From DATFVJ01 sp963851085 (lineage in GTDB: Bacteria; Actinomycetota; Actinomycetes; Streptosporangiales; Streptosporangiaceae), in the NCBI GenBank assembly GCA_963851085.1, contig CAWKNX010000003.1, forward strand, positions 186,001 through 250,000: 64,000 nucleotides of DNA. The letters run 5' to 3'. The position numbers and the translations under genes were made by a program. The notes beneath the pieces were generated by a model. The model saw only the letters and a list, made by a program, of their open reading frames with translations, was not told where the DNA came from and searched no databases. This document shows, piece by piece, positions 8,627 through 17,431 of the stretch. Within the stretch, counting starts at the first letter, position 1; each line of letters starts with the position of its first letter.

Positions 8627-9139
8627 CTATTGACCAGTTCTGCCGTTGCGGCGCATTTCCCGCAGGCGCCGGGCGACGAACTCCGGGTCCAGGCCGTGGC
8701 CGTAGCCGTCCGAGCCCACGACCTCGCGCAACTGCCGGCGCTTCCACCGGTACCCGCGGGTGAGGCCGGCGGCCAGCAGTACCAGGCCGCCGGCGAACGG
8801 CACGCCGACCAGTGAGCCGATCGCCACCCGGTTGTACACGTTGTCGGCCAGGGCGTGCTCGGGGTTGCCCGGGTCGAGATAGACGTTCACGGCCTTCGAC
8901 GATCCGTTTCCCGGCGCGTCGATCGAATAGTTCTGGCCCTGCCAGCGGTAGTAGACGATCCCGCCCTGTTCGGTCCCGGTCACGCGGTGGCCGGTCCAGA
9001 GCACGACGTCCGGTGACTGGAGCTCGCCTAGCACCATGATCAGCGTGAACACGAACAGCACGGCCGCCAGGCCGACGAACCAGCCGGCGCCGTCGAGCAA
9101 AGCCGCAATGCGGGCGCGCACAGGACCAGTGTGAGCCAC
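8627..9139 (-). CDS. DUF3592-like membrane protein
   Basis: A 170-residue membrane protein with two hydrophobic segments, about residues 18-38 (WFVGLAAVLFVFTLIMVLG) and 105-125 (GSLVGVPFAGGLVLLAAGL). Between them is an extracytoplasmic region containing VYYRWQGQNYSID and VYLDPGNPEHA, the pattern of DUF3592 proteins (predicted beta-rich loop between two helices). The C-terminus is cytoplasmic and basic. It is convergent with the previous gene and 55 bp downstream of, and on the same strand as, the MFS transporter, so the two may share a transcript. Function unknown. Confidence 0.7.
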   Translation of the reverse strand: MAHTGPVRARIAALLDGAGWFVGLAAVLFVFTLIMVLGELQSPDVVLWTGHRVTGTEQGGIVYYRWQGQNYSIDAPGNGSSKAVNVYLDPGNPEHALADNVYNRVAIGSLVGVPFAGGLVLLAAGLTRGYRWKRRQLREVVGSDGYGHGLDPEFVARRLREMRRNGRTGQ

Positions 9140-9194
9140 CAGTCGCTTCGCCGCCAGCGCCCTTCGAGCACAGCACCAGTTGAGCCGGGCCGGG

Positions 9195-10424
9195 TCAGCG
9201 GCGCCGGATCACGGCTGCGACCGGCACGATCGCCACCGTGGCCAGGGCGGAGATCAGCAAGGTCCTTGGCGCCCCGACCGCGGTGACAAGCGGGCCACCG
9301 GCAGCGGTGCCGAGTGGTGTGGCGAGCATCGTCGTCGATGTCCACGCTGCCGACAGCGCGGTGAGGTCGCGGCCGCTCGCCTGCTGCTGCAGGACGGTGG
9401 TGAGGAGTACCGGGTAGGGCGCCCAGATGAACCCGCCGAGCGCGAAGGCCGCGATTCCGGCTGGCGCACCCGAGAAGGGTATGACCGACAGGGCCGCGCC
9501 CCAGCCGAGGATGATCGCCAGCGCGAGCGGGAACAGCGGCGGCCGCCGGATGACGCCGAAGGCGAAGCTTCCGGTGAGTGCGCCCGCGCCGAAACAGGTC
9601 CAGAAGGCGCCGAGGACCGCCGCGGTCTGGTGGAGGTTCTGCTTCACGAAGATCGGCAGCGCAACCTCGACCGGCCCGTAGAAGAAGAAGAACGGGAGCG
9701 TGAGGACGAGCAGGCCGAGCAGGGTCGGGCTGGCGGAAATGATGCGCCACCCGGAGCGGGTATCTCCGCCCGCGGTGCGGGGCCCGGCGGCCGTGGCCGC
9801 GGTCGGTGCGTGCGCGAGCATGAGGCAGGCGGCGAATAGCAGCCAGCTCAGCGCATCGACGGCGAGCACGGCCGCCGCGCTGGCCGCGGCGGTGATGATG
9901 CCTGCCATGGCGGGCCCGGCGACGAAAGCGACATTCAGCGCTGTCCCGAGGAGGGCGTTTCCGCTGAGCCGCACCGGCTCAGGGAGCGTCTCCGCGACCA
10001 GGGTGTACCGTGCCGCGGTGCCCCAGGAGGCGAGCAGCGCGGAGACAGCGAGCAGCGCGACGTACGTGCCGATCCGGAGCTGGCCGAGATAGCCCAGCAG
10101 CGCGATCGTCCCGAGACCGGCCCCGCGCAGGCCGCAGTCGAGCTTGAGCAGCCGGCGCGCGTCGAAGCGCCCCAGGATCCGCTGCAGGAGAAAGCCGACG
10201 GCGCCGGGCAGGGTGTAGGCGGCGACGGCGGCTCCGACGGCGAGGCCCCGGTCCCGGGGTGAGCTGATCTCGATCGCGAGCCAGGCAACGGCCAGCGCGC
10301 TCATTCCGTCGCCCAGGCTGGAGACGCCGTAGCCCAGCGCGAACAGCCGGAACGGGCGATTGGCGAGGGCTTGCCGGTATTTCGGCGGCAACAGGTGCAT
10401 CGCCGACCTAGTGTGCAGGCTCAA
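9195..10424 (-). CDS. MFS transporter (drug/efflux type)
   Basis: A 409-residue major facilitator with about twelve hydrophobic segments. The N-terminal RLFALGYGVSSLGDGMSALA motif and the loop after helix 2 are typical of the MFS_3-like exporter branch (enterobactin/macrolide exporter type) common in Actinobacteria. The protein acts in the cytoplasmic membrane and probably exports small molecules by proton antiport. The substrate cannot be predicted. The start is uncertain by a few codons because the Met-rich N-terminus offers two in-frame starts (GTG/ATG at 10424 and 10400). Confidence 0.88.
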   Translation of the reverse strand: MSLHTRSAMHLLPPKYRQALANRPFRLFALGYGVSSLGDGMSALAVAWLAIEISSPRDRGLAVGAAVAAYTLPGAVGFLLQRILGRFDARRLLKLDCGLRGAGLGTIALLGYLGQLRIGTYVALLAVSALLASWGTAARYTLVAETLPEPVRLSGNALLGTALNVAFVAGPAMAGIITAAASAAAVLAVDALSWLLFAACLMLAHAPTAATAAGPRTAGGDTRSGWRIISASPTLLGLLVLTLPFFFFYGPVEVALPIFVKQNLHQTAAVLGAFWTCFGAGALTGSFAFGVIRRPPLFPLALAIILGWGAALSVIPFSGAPAGIAAFALGGFIWAPYPVLLTTVLQQQASGRDLTALSAAWTSTTMLATPLGTAAGGPLVTAVGAPRTLLISALATVAIVPVAAVIRRR

Positions 10425-10798
10425 GTGCGCATGAGGTCAAGGAACAGGCTCGGCGAGTCCGTTCTCCGCACCGAGGAACCCAGCACCGCGCAGCCGTTCG
10501 GGATCTTGGGTGTTATCCCGCGCCCGCGGGTCAGCGCTGCCCGGACTCGTCAGCTTGGCCGGGATCCAGGCCGAGTGCATACGCGCGGATGAAGCTGAGC
10601 AGCAGGGCGTGCTGTTCGGGCAACCGGGCCGTTCACTTCTTCAGGATCATGGTCGTACACCATCCCAACAGTACGGGCGTGACGAGGAACCGACGCGCTC
10701 CCGCTCCGGGCTGCGGGGCCCGGAGCGCGGTCTGCGGCTGATGCGCTAATGCGGGACGCTGGCTGCGATCCGGTGTCAGGCCGGGGGAAGGCGGATCG
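10425..10798. other. Intergenic region without a supported gene
   Basis: About 370 bp. The only coding-like trace is on the minus strand just before TGA 10531-10533, where about 30 residues read LLLSFIRAYALGLDPGQA in a normal amino-acid mix but begin directly after a stop codon. This may be the tail of a deleted gene. I see no clear promoter or terminator. Confidence 0.4.
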
Positions 10799-11623
10799 AT
10801 GTCGGGCGAACGGGACGAGGGCGGAATCCGGACCAGGAAGCCGCCGCCGGGGCTGGACACCAGCGTGGCGCACATCGCCCGGGTATATAACTACTGGCTG
10901 GGCGGGAAGGACAACTTCGCCGCCGACCGCGCGCTGGCCGAGCAGTTCATCGCGGCCGATCCCGCGGTGATCGCCGGGGTGCGCAGCAACCGCGCGTTCC
11001 TCACCCGGGCGGTGCACTACCTGGCCACCGACGCGGGCATCCGCCAATTCCTCGATATCGGCACCGGCATCCCCACCGCGGGCAACACGCACGAGGTCGC
11101 GCAGCGGGCGGCCCCGGACTCGCGGGTCGTCTACGTTGACAACGATCCGATGGTGCTCCTGCACGCTCGCGCGCTGCTGACCAGCGATCCGGCGGGCGCC
11201 ACCGATTTCATCGACGCCGACCTGCGCGACACCGCCACGATCCTGGCCCGGGCGGCACGGATGCTGGACTTCACCCGGCCGGTGGCAGTATTGCTGGTGG
11301 GGATCCTGCACTGCATCCCGGACAAGGATGATCCGCGCGGGATCGTGGCCAGGCTGATGGACGCTGCCGCGCCCGGCAGCTATCTGGTGATCTCCCATCC
11401 GGCCGCCGACATTCACGCTGACGCGATGGCCGAAGGAGCGGCGCTGATGAACCGGTCGCTGGCCGGGCAGATCACCTTCCGCGGCCGCGCGGAGGTCGCG
11501 CGGCTGTTCGACGGCCTGGAGCTGGTAGAGCCGGGCCTGGTGTCCACGACTCAGTGGCGCCCCGGCCCAGGCGTCGACACCAGGCCGCTGCCCGGGTGGG
11601 TCGGCGTGGCGCGGAAGACCTAG
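10799..11623 (+). CDS. SAM-dependent methyltransferase, DUF574 (Methyltransf_19) family
   Basis: A 274-residue member of the DUF574/Methyltransf_19 family, abundant in filamentous Actinobacteria, often many copies per genome. Hallmarks are the N-terminal ARVYNYWLGGKDNF (residues 28-40), the SAM-binding FLDIGTGIPT, the acidic residue in VVYVDNDPMVL, and the C-terminal VEPGLV ... QWRP block. The methyl acceptor is not known for the family. GGGGGAAGG upstream supports ATG 10799. It is a single-gene unit, convergent with the pentapeptide-repeat gene 35 bp beyond. Confidence 0.92.
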   Translation: MSGERDEGGIRTRKPPPGLDTSVAHIARVYNYWLGGKDNFAADRALAEQFIAADPAVIAGVRSNRAFLTRAVHYLATDAGIRQFLDIGTGIPTAGNTHEVAQRAAPDSRVVYVDNDPMVLLHARALLTSDPAGATDFIDADLRDTATILARAARMLDFTRPVAVLLVGILHCIPDKDDPRGIVARLMDAAAPGSYLVISHPAADIHADAMAEGAALMNRSLAGQITFRGRAEVARLFDGLELVEPGLVSTTQWRPGPGVDTRPLPGWVGVARKT

Positions 11624-11658
11624 AGCCTTGGCGGCGCGGCGGCTCCCTGCGTCGTCTG

Positions 11659-12558
11659 TCACGGATGCCCGGGCGTGGCGGAAACCGGCCAGTGCGCCGG
11701 CCGAGCGAGCGACGGCGGCAACCTGGTGCCGGGGTCGCCCTTGGCCGCGTCGAGCTGCGACTGGGTCAGGAAGATGCTTTCTGTGAGGTCGGCGCCGCTC
11801 AGGTCGGCGCCTCTGAGGTCAGCTCCGGTGAGGTCGGCCGCGGTCAGGTCAGCGCCGCTGAGATCGGCTCCGACGAGGTACGCGCCTCTGAGGCTGGCCC
11901 CCCTCAGATCGGCGCCGCTGAGATCTTTCCCGGTGAGGTCGGCGCCCCTGAGGTCGGCCTGGCGGAGCCCGGTTCCGGCTCGCGCCAGTTCGCTCGCGCG
12001 TAGCAGCAAGGTATTGACGTCTCGCCGGTGGGCACTCACGTCCAGCTCCACGAGCGCAGCTGGACTGTAGTGAGTCAGGCGTTCTGTCTTGCCGAGCGCG
12101 AGGTTCAGCTCAGCGTGCAGCGAGCGGGCCGGTCGCAGCGTCAGTGCTGCACTCAGGTACCAGAGCAGCTCATGGAGCTGCCGCACGATGGCGAACACCT
12201 GGAACATCTGCGCCGCGATGGCCGGCGTCTGCCGCCAGTCCTGTCCGCCGAACGTGACCTGGGCGACCTGCTGGCCGGCGCCGAAGCAGTCGTAGACGGC
12301 GCAGCCCGAGAAGCCCCGCTGCCTGAGGCGATCGTGAATGGAGCAGCGGAAGTCCGGCCGCAGGTTTGGGCACGCCTGCCCGGCGTCTTTGTCGATGGCG
12401 AAGTCCGCCGAGGCCGAGAAGGCCGGCGCGACACAGCACAGCCCGAAGCAGCGTTCGCAGTCGGGTCGCAGACTCGGGCGGTGCCCGCCGGAAACGGATG
12501 CCGCGGGCTGGTGTCGGTCGGGCAATGCGGTCTCCCTGCTGGCTCCGCGGCGCCGCAT
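11659..12558 (-). CDS. Pentapeptide-repeat protein with Cys-rich N-terminal domain
   Basis: A 299-residue protein. Residues 33-90 hold a conserved Cys-rich module (DCERCFGLCCVA, then ACPNL, RCSIH, GCAVYDCFGAGQ) typical of an actinobacterial YjbI-like family. Residues about 200-260 are pentapeptide repeats A(D/N)LxG: ADLRGADLTGKDLSGADL and so on, predicted to form a right-handed quadrilateral beta-helix. The cysteines could bind a metal or form disulphides; the role is unknown. The repeats make the DNA here an imperfect 15-bp tandem array on both strands (about 11780-11970). It lies 9 bp downstream of the GH127-like gene on the same strand, so they probably share an operon. Confidence 0.9.
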   Translation of the reverse strand: MRRRGASRETALPDRHQPAASVSGGHRPSLRPDCERCFGLCCVAPAFSASADFAIDKDAGQACPNLRPDFRCSIHDRLRQRGFSGCAVYDCFGAGQQVAQVTFGGQDWRQTPAIAAQMFQVFAIVRQLHELLWYLSAALTLRPARSLHAELNLALGKTERLTHYSPAALVELDVSAHRRDVNTLLLRASELARAGTGLRQADLRGADLTGKDLSGADLRGASLRGAYLVGADLSGADLTAADLTGADLRGADLSGADLTESIFLTQSQLDAAKGDPGTRLPPSLARPAHWPVSATPGHP

Positions 12559-12567
12559 GCGGCGTGC

Positions 12568-14493
12568 TCAGGTGCGCCAGTACACGTTGTAGTGCTGGTG
12601 GTGCGTCCGCGCGATCGGGGTGAGTGTGACCGGCCCGCCGCGCGCCTCGGCCTGGAACATCAGTGGCGGCCCGGAGGCCTGCGCGAGTGACCCGGTGTTG
12701 AGCCACGGTACCGGCAACCCCTGGCGGTCACCGTAGGCGCCGCTCAGCACGATCGGGCCGTAGGTCACGGCTTGCACGGCGGGATCGTCGGGGGTGGGGT
12801 TCAGGGTGACCTGCATCGGCAGGGCCACATCCACGCTATCGCCGGTTTGCCAGGCCCGCTCGATGACCAGCCAGCTTCCCGGCGCAGCCCGCGTGTGCAT
12901 CCGCGCCCCGTTCAGCCAGGCGTGCGCCGTGCCCGCCACCCACGACGGGATGCGCACCCGCAGCGCCATCGTGGCCTGCCCGGAGGCGACCTCGAGATGG
13001 GTGCGGGGCTCGTCGGGGAATCCGGTGATCTGCCGGATCTTCATCGGGCCAGCTGCCCAGGTCACTTCGGACGGGATGAACAGGTTGACGGACAGCCCCT
13101 GCGCATCGCGGGAGTAGACGGTGTCGGCGAACTTCGCCTGGGTCTCCATCCCGGTGCCATCGTCGCAGGAGAAGTTGCCGTAGTCGGTGGAGTAGACGTC
13201 GGGGTTGCGGCCCATGAAGGACGGCTGCTGCTTGAACGCGCCCGGCGACAGGCCGGTGTAGTAGATGTTGAATCCGTGCGCGGATCGCGGGTCCTGCTCG
13301 CCGAGCATCTGGTTGAACAGCGCCCGCTCGTAGTAGTCGAGCAGATCCATCCGTTGCGGCTGGTGGAAGTGGAGCAGCCTGGTGAGCTTGAGCATGTTGT
13401 AGCTGCAGCAGTTCTCGCAGGTGCGGTTGCTGAGCTGACCCGCGACCACATCGGGCGCGTGCCAGTGCTCGTAGTTGCTCGTGCCGCCGATGACGTAGGA
13501 ATGGTGCCCGGTGACGATCCGCCAGAAGTTCGCGGCGATGTCGTGGTAGCGCTGGTCGCCCGTCTCCTCCCAGATCCGGACGCAGGAGATCATCTTCGGG
13601 ATATTGGTGTTGGCGTGCAGGCCGGCGAGCTTGTCCTGGCCGCTCGCGAGCGGATCGAAGACGCGGGCGTGGTAGAAGCGCTTCGCGGTCCGCAGGTAGC
13701 TCGCGTCCCCGGTGAGCCTGAAGAGGTTCGCCAGTGACTCGGCGAGGCCGCCGTGCTCCGTCTCCAGGACACGCTGCATATGCGGGTAGGAAAGGCGGGA
13801 CGTGCGCCAGCCCACCCAGTCACCCAGCCTGGCCGCCATGTCCAGGGCCTGTGAGTTGCCAGCCAGTTCATGCTGGTCGATGAGACCCGCCATGATCTTG
13901 TGGATCATGTAGTACGGCGACCAGACGCGCCGCCCGGCCTCGAGCCTGTCGAAGAAACTCTCGGGGAACGCCGACAGGTAACCGCTGTGGAATCCTGCGC
14001 CCTGCGCTCGCGCCTGGCACAGCGCGAGCTCGCCGACGATGTAGCGGCCCTTGTCCGCCGCTTGCTGATTCCCCGTATTGGCGTAGGTGAGGGCGAGCCC
14101 GGACATCAAGTGCCCCGTGCAGTGGCCGCGCACCTCCGATCCCGGCGTCTCCCACCCGCCGCACGGCCGGGCCGAGGACGGCAGGCCGACGTTGAGCCTG
14201 AACGTGTGCAGCATCCGGTCCGGGTCCACGAACAGCAGGTAGTCCGTATTGCGCGCCTGGTTCGCCCGGAACGCGCTGCCGAGCAGCCCCACCGCGGCGA
14301 GTGGCAGCGCGGCCGCGAGCCCGGCGACGCCATCGGGGACGTAACCGCCCGGCCCGCTGCCCGCCGCGGCGCGCAGGCGGGCAGGCGCCGCGCAGGAAAG
14401 CAGGGCCGCTGCCGCCGCGCCGCCGAGCCCGGCGAGCACAACCCTCCTGCTCACCGGGCCAGCGGCCATGGCACCTTCGTCGTGCTTGCTCAC
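12568..14493 (-). CDS. GH127-like glycoside hydrolase (DUF1680), Tat-exported
   Basis: A 641-residue member of the DUF1680/beta-L-arabinofuranosidase (GH127) superfamily. The start is GTG 14493, preceded by GGGAG. A twin-arginine signal (GPVSRRVVLAGLGG) and an Ala/Leu-rich core ending near LLSCAAPAR predict export in folded form, perhaps as a lipoprotein. The (alpha/alpha)6 barrel covers about residues 70-480 and includes GGTSNYEHW and C359-E-N-C-C363-SYNML. The family's second metal/nucleophile motif is usually a Cys-Cys pair before G-T-G-M-E; here it reads SCDDGTGME, with only Cys443 present. C-terminal beta-sandwich with typical RIPSWV. Substrate likely a plant or cell-wall arabinose-containing glycan, unproven. 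Confidence 0.88.
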   Translation of the reverse strand: MSKHDEGAMAAGPVSRRVVLAGLGGAAAAALLSCAAPARLRAAAGSGPGGYVPDGVAGLAAALPLAAVGLLGSAFRANQARNTDYLLFVDPDRMLHTFRLNVGLPSSARPCGGWETPGSEVRGHCTGHLMSGLALTYANTGNQQAADKGRYIVGELALCQARAQGAGFHSGYLSAFPESFFDRLEAGRRVWSPYYMIHKIMAGLIDQHELAGNSQALDMAARLGDWVGWRTSRLSYPHMQRVLETEHGGLAESLANLFRLTGDASYLRTAKRFYHARVFDPLASGQDKLAGLHANTNIPKMISCVRIWEETGDQRYHDIAANFWRIVTGHHSYVIGGTSNYEHWHAPDVVAGQLSNRTCENCCSYNMLKLTRLLHFHQPQRMDLLDYYERALFNQMLGEQDPRSAHGFNIYYTGLSPGAFKQQPSFMGRNPDVYSTDYGNFSCDDGTGMETQAKFADTVYSRDAQGLSVNLFIPSEVTWAAGPMKIRQITGFPDEPRTHLEVASGQATMALRVRIPSWVAGTAHAWLNGARMHTRAAPGSWLVIERAWQTGDSVDVALPMQVTLNPTPDDPAVQAVTYGPIVLSGAYGDRQGLPVPWLNTGSLAQASGPPLMFQAEARGGPVTLTPIARTHHQHYNVYWRT

Positions 14494-14693
14494 GGCTGCT
14501 CCCGCGTTCTCACCATGAGCACAACCCACACCACCCACACACGTCAATGCCCGCCCCCATAAACCGCCCGGTCATGACCCAAGCCTGCCCCAGTACGTGG
14601 ACTGCCGACAGGACAGGCCGGGTCGATGGCGATTTGGCATCGGTGCCGCCGACACGGCGGCTGTCGGCTCCCGCGCCCGCTCCTGCCGCGCCC

Positions 14694-14729
14694 GCCGTTC
14701 CCGCCGTTCCCGCCGTTCCCGCCGTTCCC
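14694..14729. repeat. 9-bp tandem repeat, four copies
   Basis: Four perfect copies of GCCGTTCCC lie in the roughly 290-bp divergent region between the GH127-like gene and the DinB-like gene. No gene covers it with confidence. Any promoters for the two divergent genes would have to flank this array. Confidence 0.75.
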
Positions 14730-14784
14730 GCCACGTCCGCGAGGCGGGATGGTCTTACGGCCGTGGAGACCGTAAAGTGCCCTC

Positions 14785-15456
14785 GTGCGCGTTGACGCAG
14801 CGGATCCGGATCTCTCGCGGCTGTATCGCGACGCGCGGGAGCGCGTGATTTCGCTGCTGTCCGAGGTCGGTGCGGCCGCGCAGGAGGCGCGCGTGCCCGC
14901 GTGCCCGGATTGGTCGGTACGGGACGTGGTGGCTCATCTGACGGCGATCGCCGACGATTCGCTGGCAGGCAGGCTGACCGGCCCGCCGGATGACGCGCAG
15001 ACCGCCGCCCAGGTAGCCAGGTTCAGCCGCAGGGACCTGGCCGGGATCATCGCCATGTGGGCAGAGATCGCGCCGCAGTTCGAGCGCCGCGTCGGCCAAT
15101 TCCAGGTGTGGCCCGCGGTGATCGACGTCGTCAGCCACGAGCACGACATCCGGGGAGCTGTCGGCCGGCCCGGGGCCAGGGACGCCGCGGGGGTATGGCA
15201 TTGCGCGCAACTGCTGCTCACCGGGTTGCGTCCGCCGGTGCCGCTGCGCGTGCTGGTGGAGGATGCCGAGTTCAGGCTGGGACCGGGCGACGGGACAGAG
15301 CTCCGGCTCACCACCAGCCGGTTCGAGGCGCTGCGGTGGCGGATGGGCCGCCGCAGCCGGGCGCAGCTTGCCGCACTCGACTGGTCAGGTGACCCGATCC
15401 AGGTGATCGATCACCTGGCGGTCTTCGGCCCCGCGGCGAGCGACCTCGTCGAGTAG
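14785..15456 (+). CDS. Maleylpyruvate isomerase-like (mycothiol-dependent / DinB-fold) protein
   Basis: A 223-residue member of the actinobacterial TIGR03083/maleylpyruvate isomerase N-terminal superfamily (four-helix DinB-like, metal-binding). Diagnostic blocks are ACPDWSVRDVVAHLTAIADD near residue 38, with one metal-ligand His, and WPAVIDVVSHEHDIRGAVG, which supplies the H-x-x-x-D/H-E-H-D-I-R ligands. Members act as mycothiol-dependent isomerases or S-transferases, or are of unknown function. The second half is a C-terminal domain (residues 140-223) seen in the same family. GTG 14785 is the only reasonable start. It converges with the next gene with a gap of 7 bp. Confidence 0.85.
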   Translation: MRVDAADPDLSRLYRDARERVISLLSEVGAAAQEARVPACPDWSVRDVVAHLTAIADDSLAGRLTGPPDDAQTAAQVARFSRRDLAGIIAMWAEIAPQFERRVGQFQVWPAVIDVVSHEHDIRGAVGRPGARDAAGVWHCAQLLLTGLRPPVPLRVLVEDAEFRLGPGDGTELRLTTSRFEALRWRMGRRSRAQLAALDWSGDPIQVIDHLAVFGPAASDLVE

Positions 15457-15463
15457 GGATGTC

Positions 15464-16003
15464 TCACCTCGGTACCGCGAAGGTCCAGGGCGAACCGCCT
15501 GAGCCGTCGCGCTGACGACGCCCGTGAACGTAGACGTCCGCGCAGGCGGGGCTGCTGATCTGCACGTCAAGAGGGACCTCGTTGAACGGCAGCGTGGCGC
15601 CTGTTGGCACCGGCTTGTCCCTGGCCTGGAGCACGATGTAGTCGCTGACGTTCTTGACGACGAAGATGTCGCATCCGGCCCGGACGACGTTGATCACCAG
15701 CGCAGGCGGTGGCGGAGCGGGCGCCAGGAGCGGTGCGGAGGGCCGTGACCGGGCGTGCAGGCCGCCCTGGCCGAGCACGGTGATGACGACAGTGGTCGCC
15801 GCGACGAGCGCCGCGGCCGCGGCCGGGGCGATCAGCCGCGTAGCGTGCCGCGCGGGCCTGGGCGGCGAATCTGCCGCGGGTGGCCAGGTGATCGTCACAT
15901 CCGGGTACGACATGGACCGGCCCGCGGCGGTCTCGCTCACCACGAACCGCTCGTGAAGATCGTCGTCGCGCTTGCGCGTGCGGCGAAGCAGGCGGCCCAC
16001 CAC
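15464..16003 (-). CDS. Single-pass membrane protein with small extracellular domain
   Basis: A 179-residue protein with a basic N-terminal cytosolic region (about 55 residues), one hydrophobic helix (LIAPAAAAALVAATTVVITVLG) and a Pro-rich linker leading to an extracellular domain of about 90 residues. That domain contains two Cys (AGCDIFV and SPACADVYV) that could form a disulphide. GGAGGG upstream of GTG 16003 supports expression. No family recognised. It has a strong N-in topology (RRTRKRDDD before the helix). Confidence 0.7.
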   Translation of the reverse strand: MVGRLLRRTRKRDDDLHERFVVSETAAGRSMSYPDVTITWPPAADSPPRPARHATRLIAPAAAAALVAATTVVITVLGQGGLHARSRPSAPLLAPAPPPPALVINVVRAGCDIFVVKNVSDYIVLQARDKPVPTGATLPFNEVPLDVQISSPACADVYVHGRRQRDGSGGSPWTFAVPR

Positions 16004-16087
16004 AGACCCTCCAGGGTGTAATTACCCCTTTCCAGGAGTATCGCCTATACACGGCAGAATACGGACAACAGCAGGTGGCATGGCAGG

Positions 16088-16222
16088 ATGCGCAACGTGG
16101 CAGCAGGCGCAGGCGATTTCGATCAGTGGTACTCGGACATGGGGCGCTCAGCACTGCGTGGTCAGATCGCCGGGCGGGCGCTGGGCCTGCCGCCGGAGAC
16201 GGACTCGAGCAGCCTGGCCTGA
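16088..16222 (+). pseudogene. N-terminal fragment of a class I SAM methyltransferase
   Basis: A 44-codon frame (ATG 16088, TGA 16220) encodes GDFDQWYSDMG, then LRGQIAGRALGLPPE. This is the N-terminus of a common actinobacterial class I methyltransferase family (usual length about 250 residues), which normally continues into the SAM-binding Rossmann fold. Here it stops at TGA right before the convergent LigD polymerase gene, and no remainder is present. I consider it a truncated remnant; expression as a 44-residue peptide is not excluded. Confidence 0.6.
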
Positions 16223-16227
16223 GCGGG

Positions 16228-17160
16228 TCATGGCAACTCCAGGTCGTCACGCGCCGCCCACTCAAGCAGGGTGTCCAGCGAGTAAGGGTTGTCGTCGATG
16301 CCCTTGTGCAGGTCGCCGAGCTTGGCGAACCTGGCGGGCACGGTGGCGATGGTGCATTCGCGTGGCTCGACGTCGTCGATCTCGTCCCAGGTGATCGGGG
16401 TGGACACGGTCGCCTCCGGCACACCGCGCACCGAGTAGGCGCTGGCGATCGTGTGGTCGCGGGCGTTCTGGTTGTAGTCGACGAACAGCTTGGCCGGGTC
16501 ACGGTCCTTGCGCCACCAGACGGTCGTCACCTCACCGGGCGCGCGGCGTTCGACCTCACGGGCGAACGCGTACGCGGCCCGCCGGACGTCGGTGAATCCC
16601 CACCGTGGCTCGATCCGGACGTAGATGTGCAGCCCGTTGCCGCCGGAGGTCTTCGGCCAGCCGACCGCGCCAAGTTCGCCGAGTATCTCGTGCACGAGGT
16701 GGGCGACCCTGCGCACGACGGCGAACCCGCAATCGGGCATGGGATCCAGGTCGATGCGCCACTCGTCCGGCCGTTCGGTGTCAGCCCGCCGCGAGTTCCA
16801 CGGATGGAACTCCACGGTGGACATCTGGACGGCCCACACCACGCTGGCCAGTTCGGTGACGCACAGTTCGTAGGCGTGCCGGCCGTAGCGCGGGAAGTCC
16901 ACCCGAACCGTCTCCAGCCACGCGGGCGCACCGTGCGGTACCCGCTTTTGGTGCACCTTCTCGCCCGACACTCCGGACGGGAAGCGATGCAACATGCACG
17001 GCCGATCGCGCAGCGCGCGCACGATGCCGTCGCCGACCGACAGGTAGTAGCGGGCGAGGTCGAGCTTGGTCTCGCCGCGGGCCGGGAAGTACACCCGGTC
17101 GGGATTGGAGATCCGCACCGTCCGGTTCCCGACCTCGAGCTCCACCTCTTCTGCGGCCAT
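16228..17160 (-). CDS. LigD-type DNA polymerase (primase-polymerase domain, NHEJ family)
   Basis: A 310-residue stand-alone polymerase domain of the LigD archaeo-eukaryotic primase (AEP) family, which fills gaps and adds (ribo)nucleotides during non-homologous end joining. Evidence: RVYFPARGETKLDLARYY near the N-terminus, the catalytic acidic pair in DEWRIDLDPMP, the conserved KTSGGNGLHIYV (His of the AEP core), and WWRKDRDPAKLFVDYNQN. No ligase or phosphoesterase domain is fused, and no ku gene is in the window. ATG 17160 is at the family start. It converges on the methyltransferase fragment. Confidence 0.92.
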   Translation of the reverse strand: MAAEEVELEVGNRTVRISNPDRVYFPARGETKLDLARYYLSVGDGIVRALRDRPCMLHRFPSGVSGEKVHQKRVPHGAPAWLETVRVDFPRYGRHAYELCVTELASVVWAVQMSTVEFHPWNSRRADTERPDEWRIDLDPMPDCGFAVVRRVAHLVHEILGELGAVGWPKTSGGNGLHIYVRIEPRWGFTDVRRAAYAFAREVERRAPGEVTTVWWRKDRDPAKLFVDYNQNARDHTIASAYSVRGVPEATVSTPITWDEIDDVEPRECTIATVPARFAKLGDLHKGIDDNPYSLDTLLEWAARDDLELP

Positions 17161-17431
17161 ACGGAGAAACTAACCGCACGCGGGTACTTGCCGAGCCCGA
17201 TCAGGGAGGTGCCGCCGCGCATCTGGCGCAGGCGCGCTCGCTACCGGTGCACCCTGCATGGTGACGATCAGCCACTGAAGCTCCCGGATATCGCGGGTGA
17301 GTCGTTGGCTCATATCCTGGGCGGCGCGACGGCTGCGAGCATCTCCTCGGCGCCGAGATTGTTAGCTACGCGGACGGCGATGCGGGCAAAGGGTTCGCCC
17401 TTTCGTTGCCGCAGCGGCGAAGGGCGAATGG

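Noticed and set aside
11780..11970. Non-coding tandem array of GAGGTCGGC-type 15-mers
   Set aside because: It is the DNA of the pentapeptide repeats in the gene at 11659-12558.
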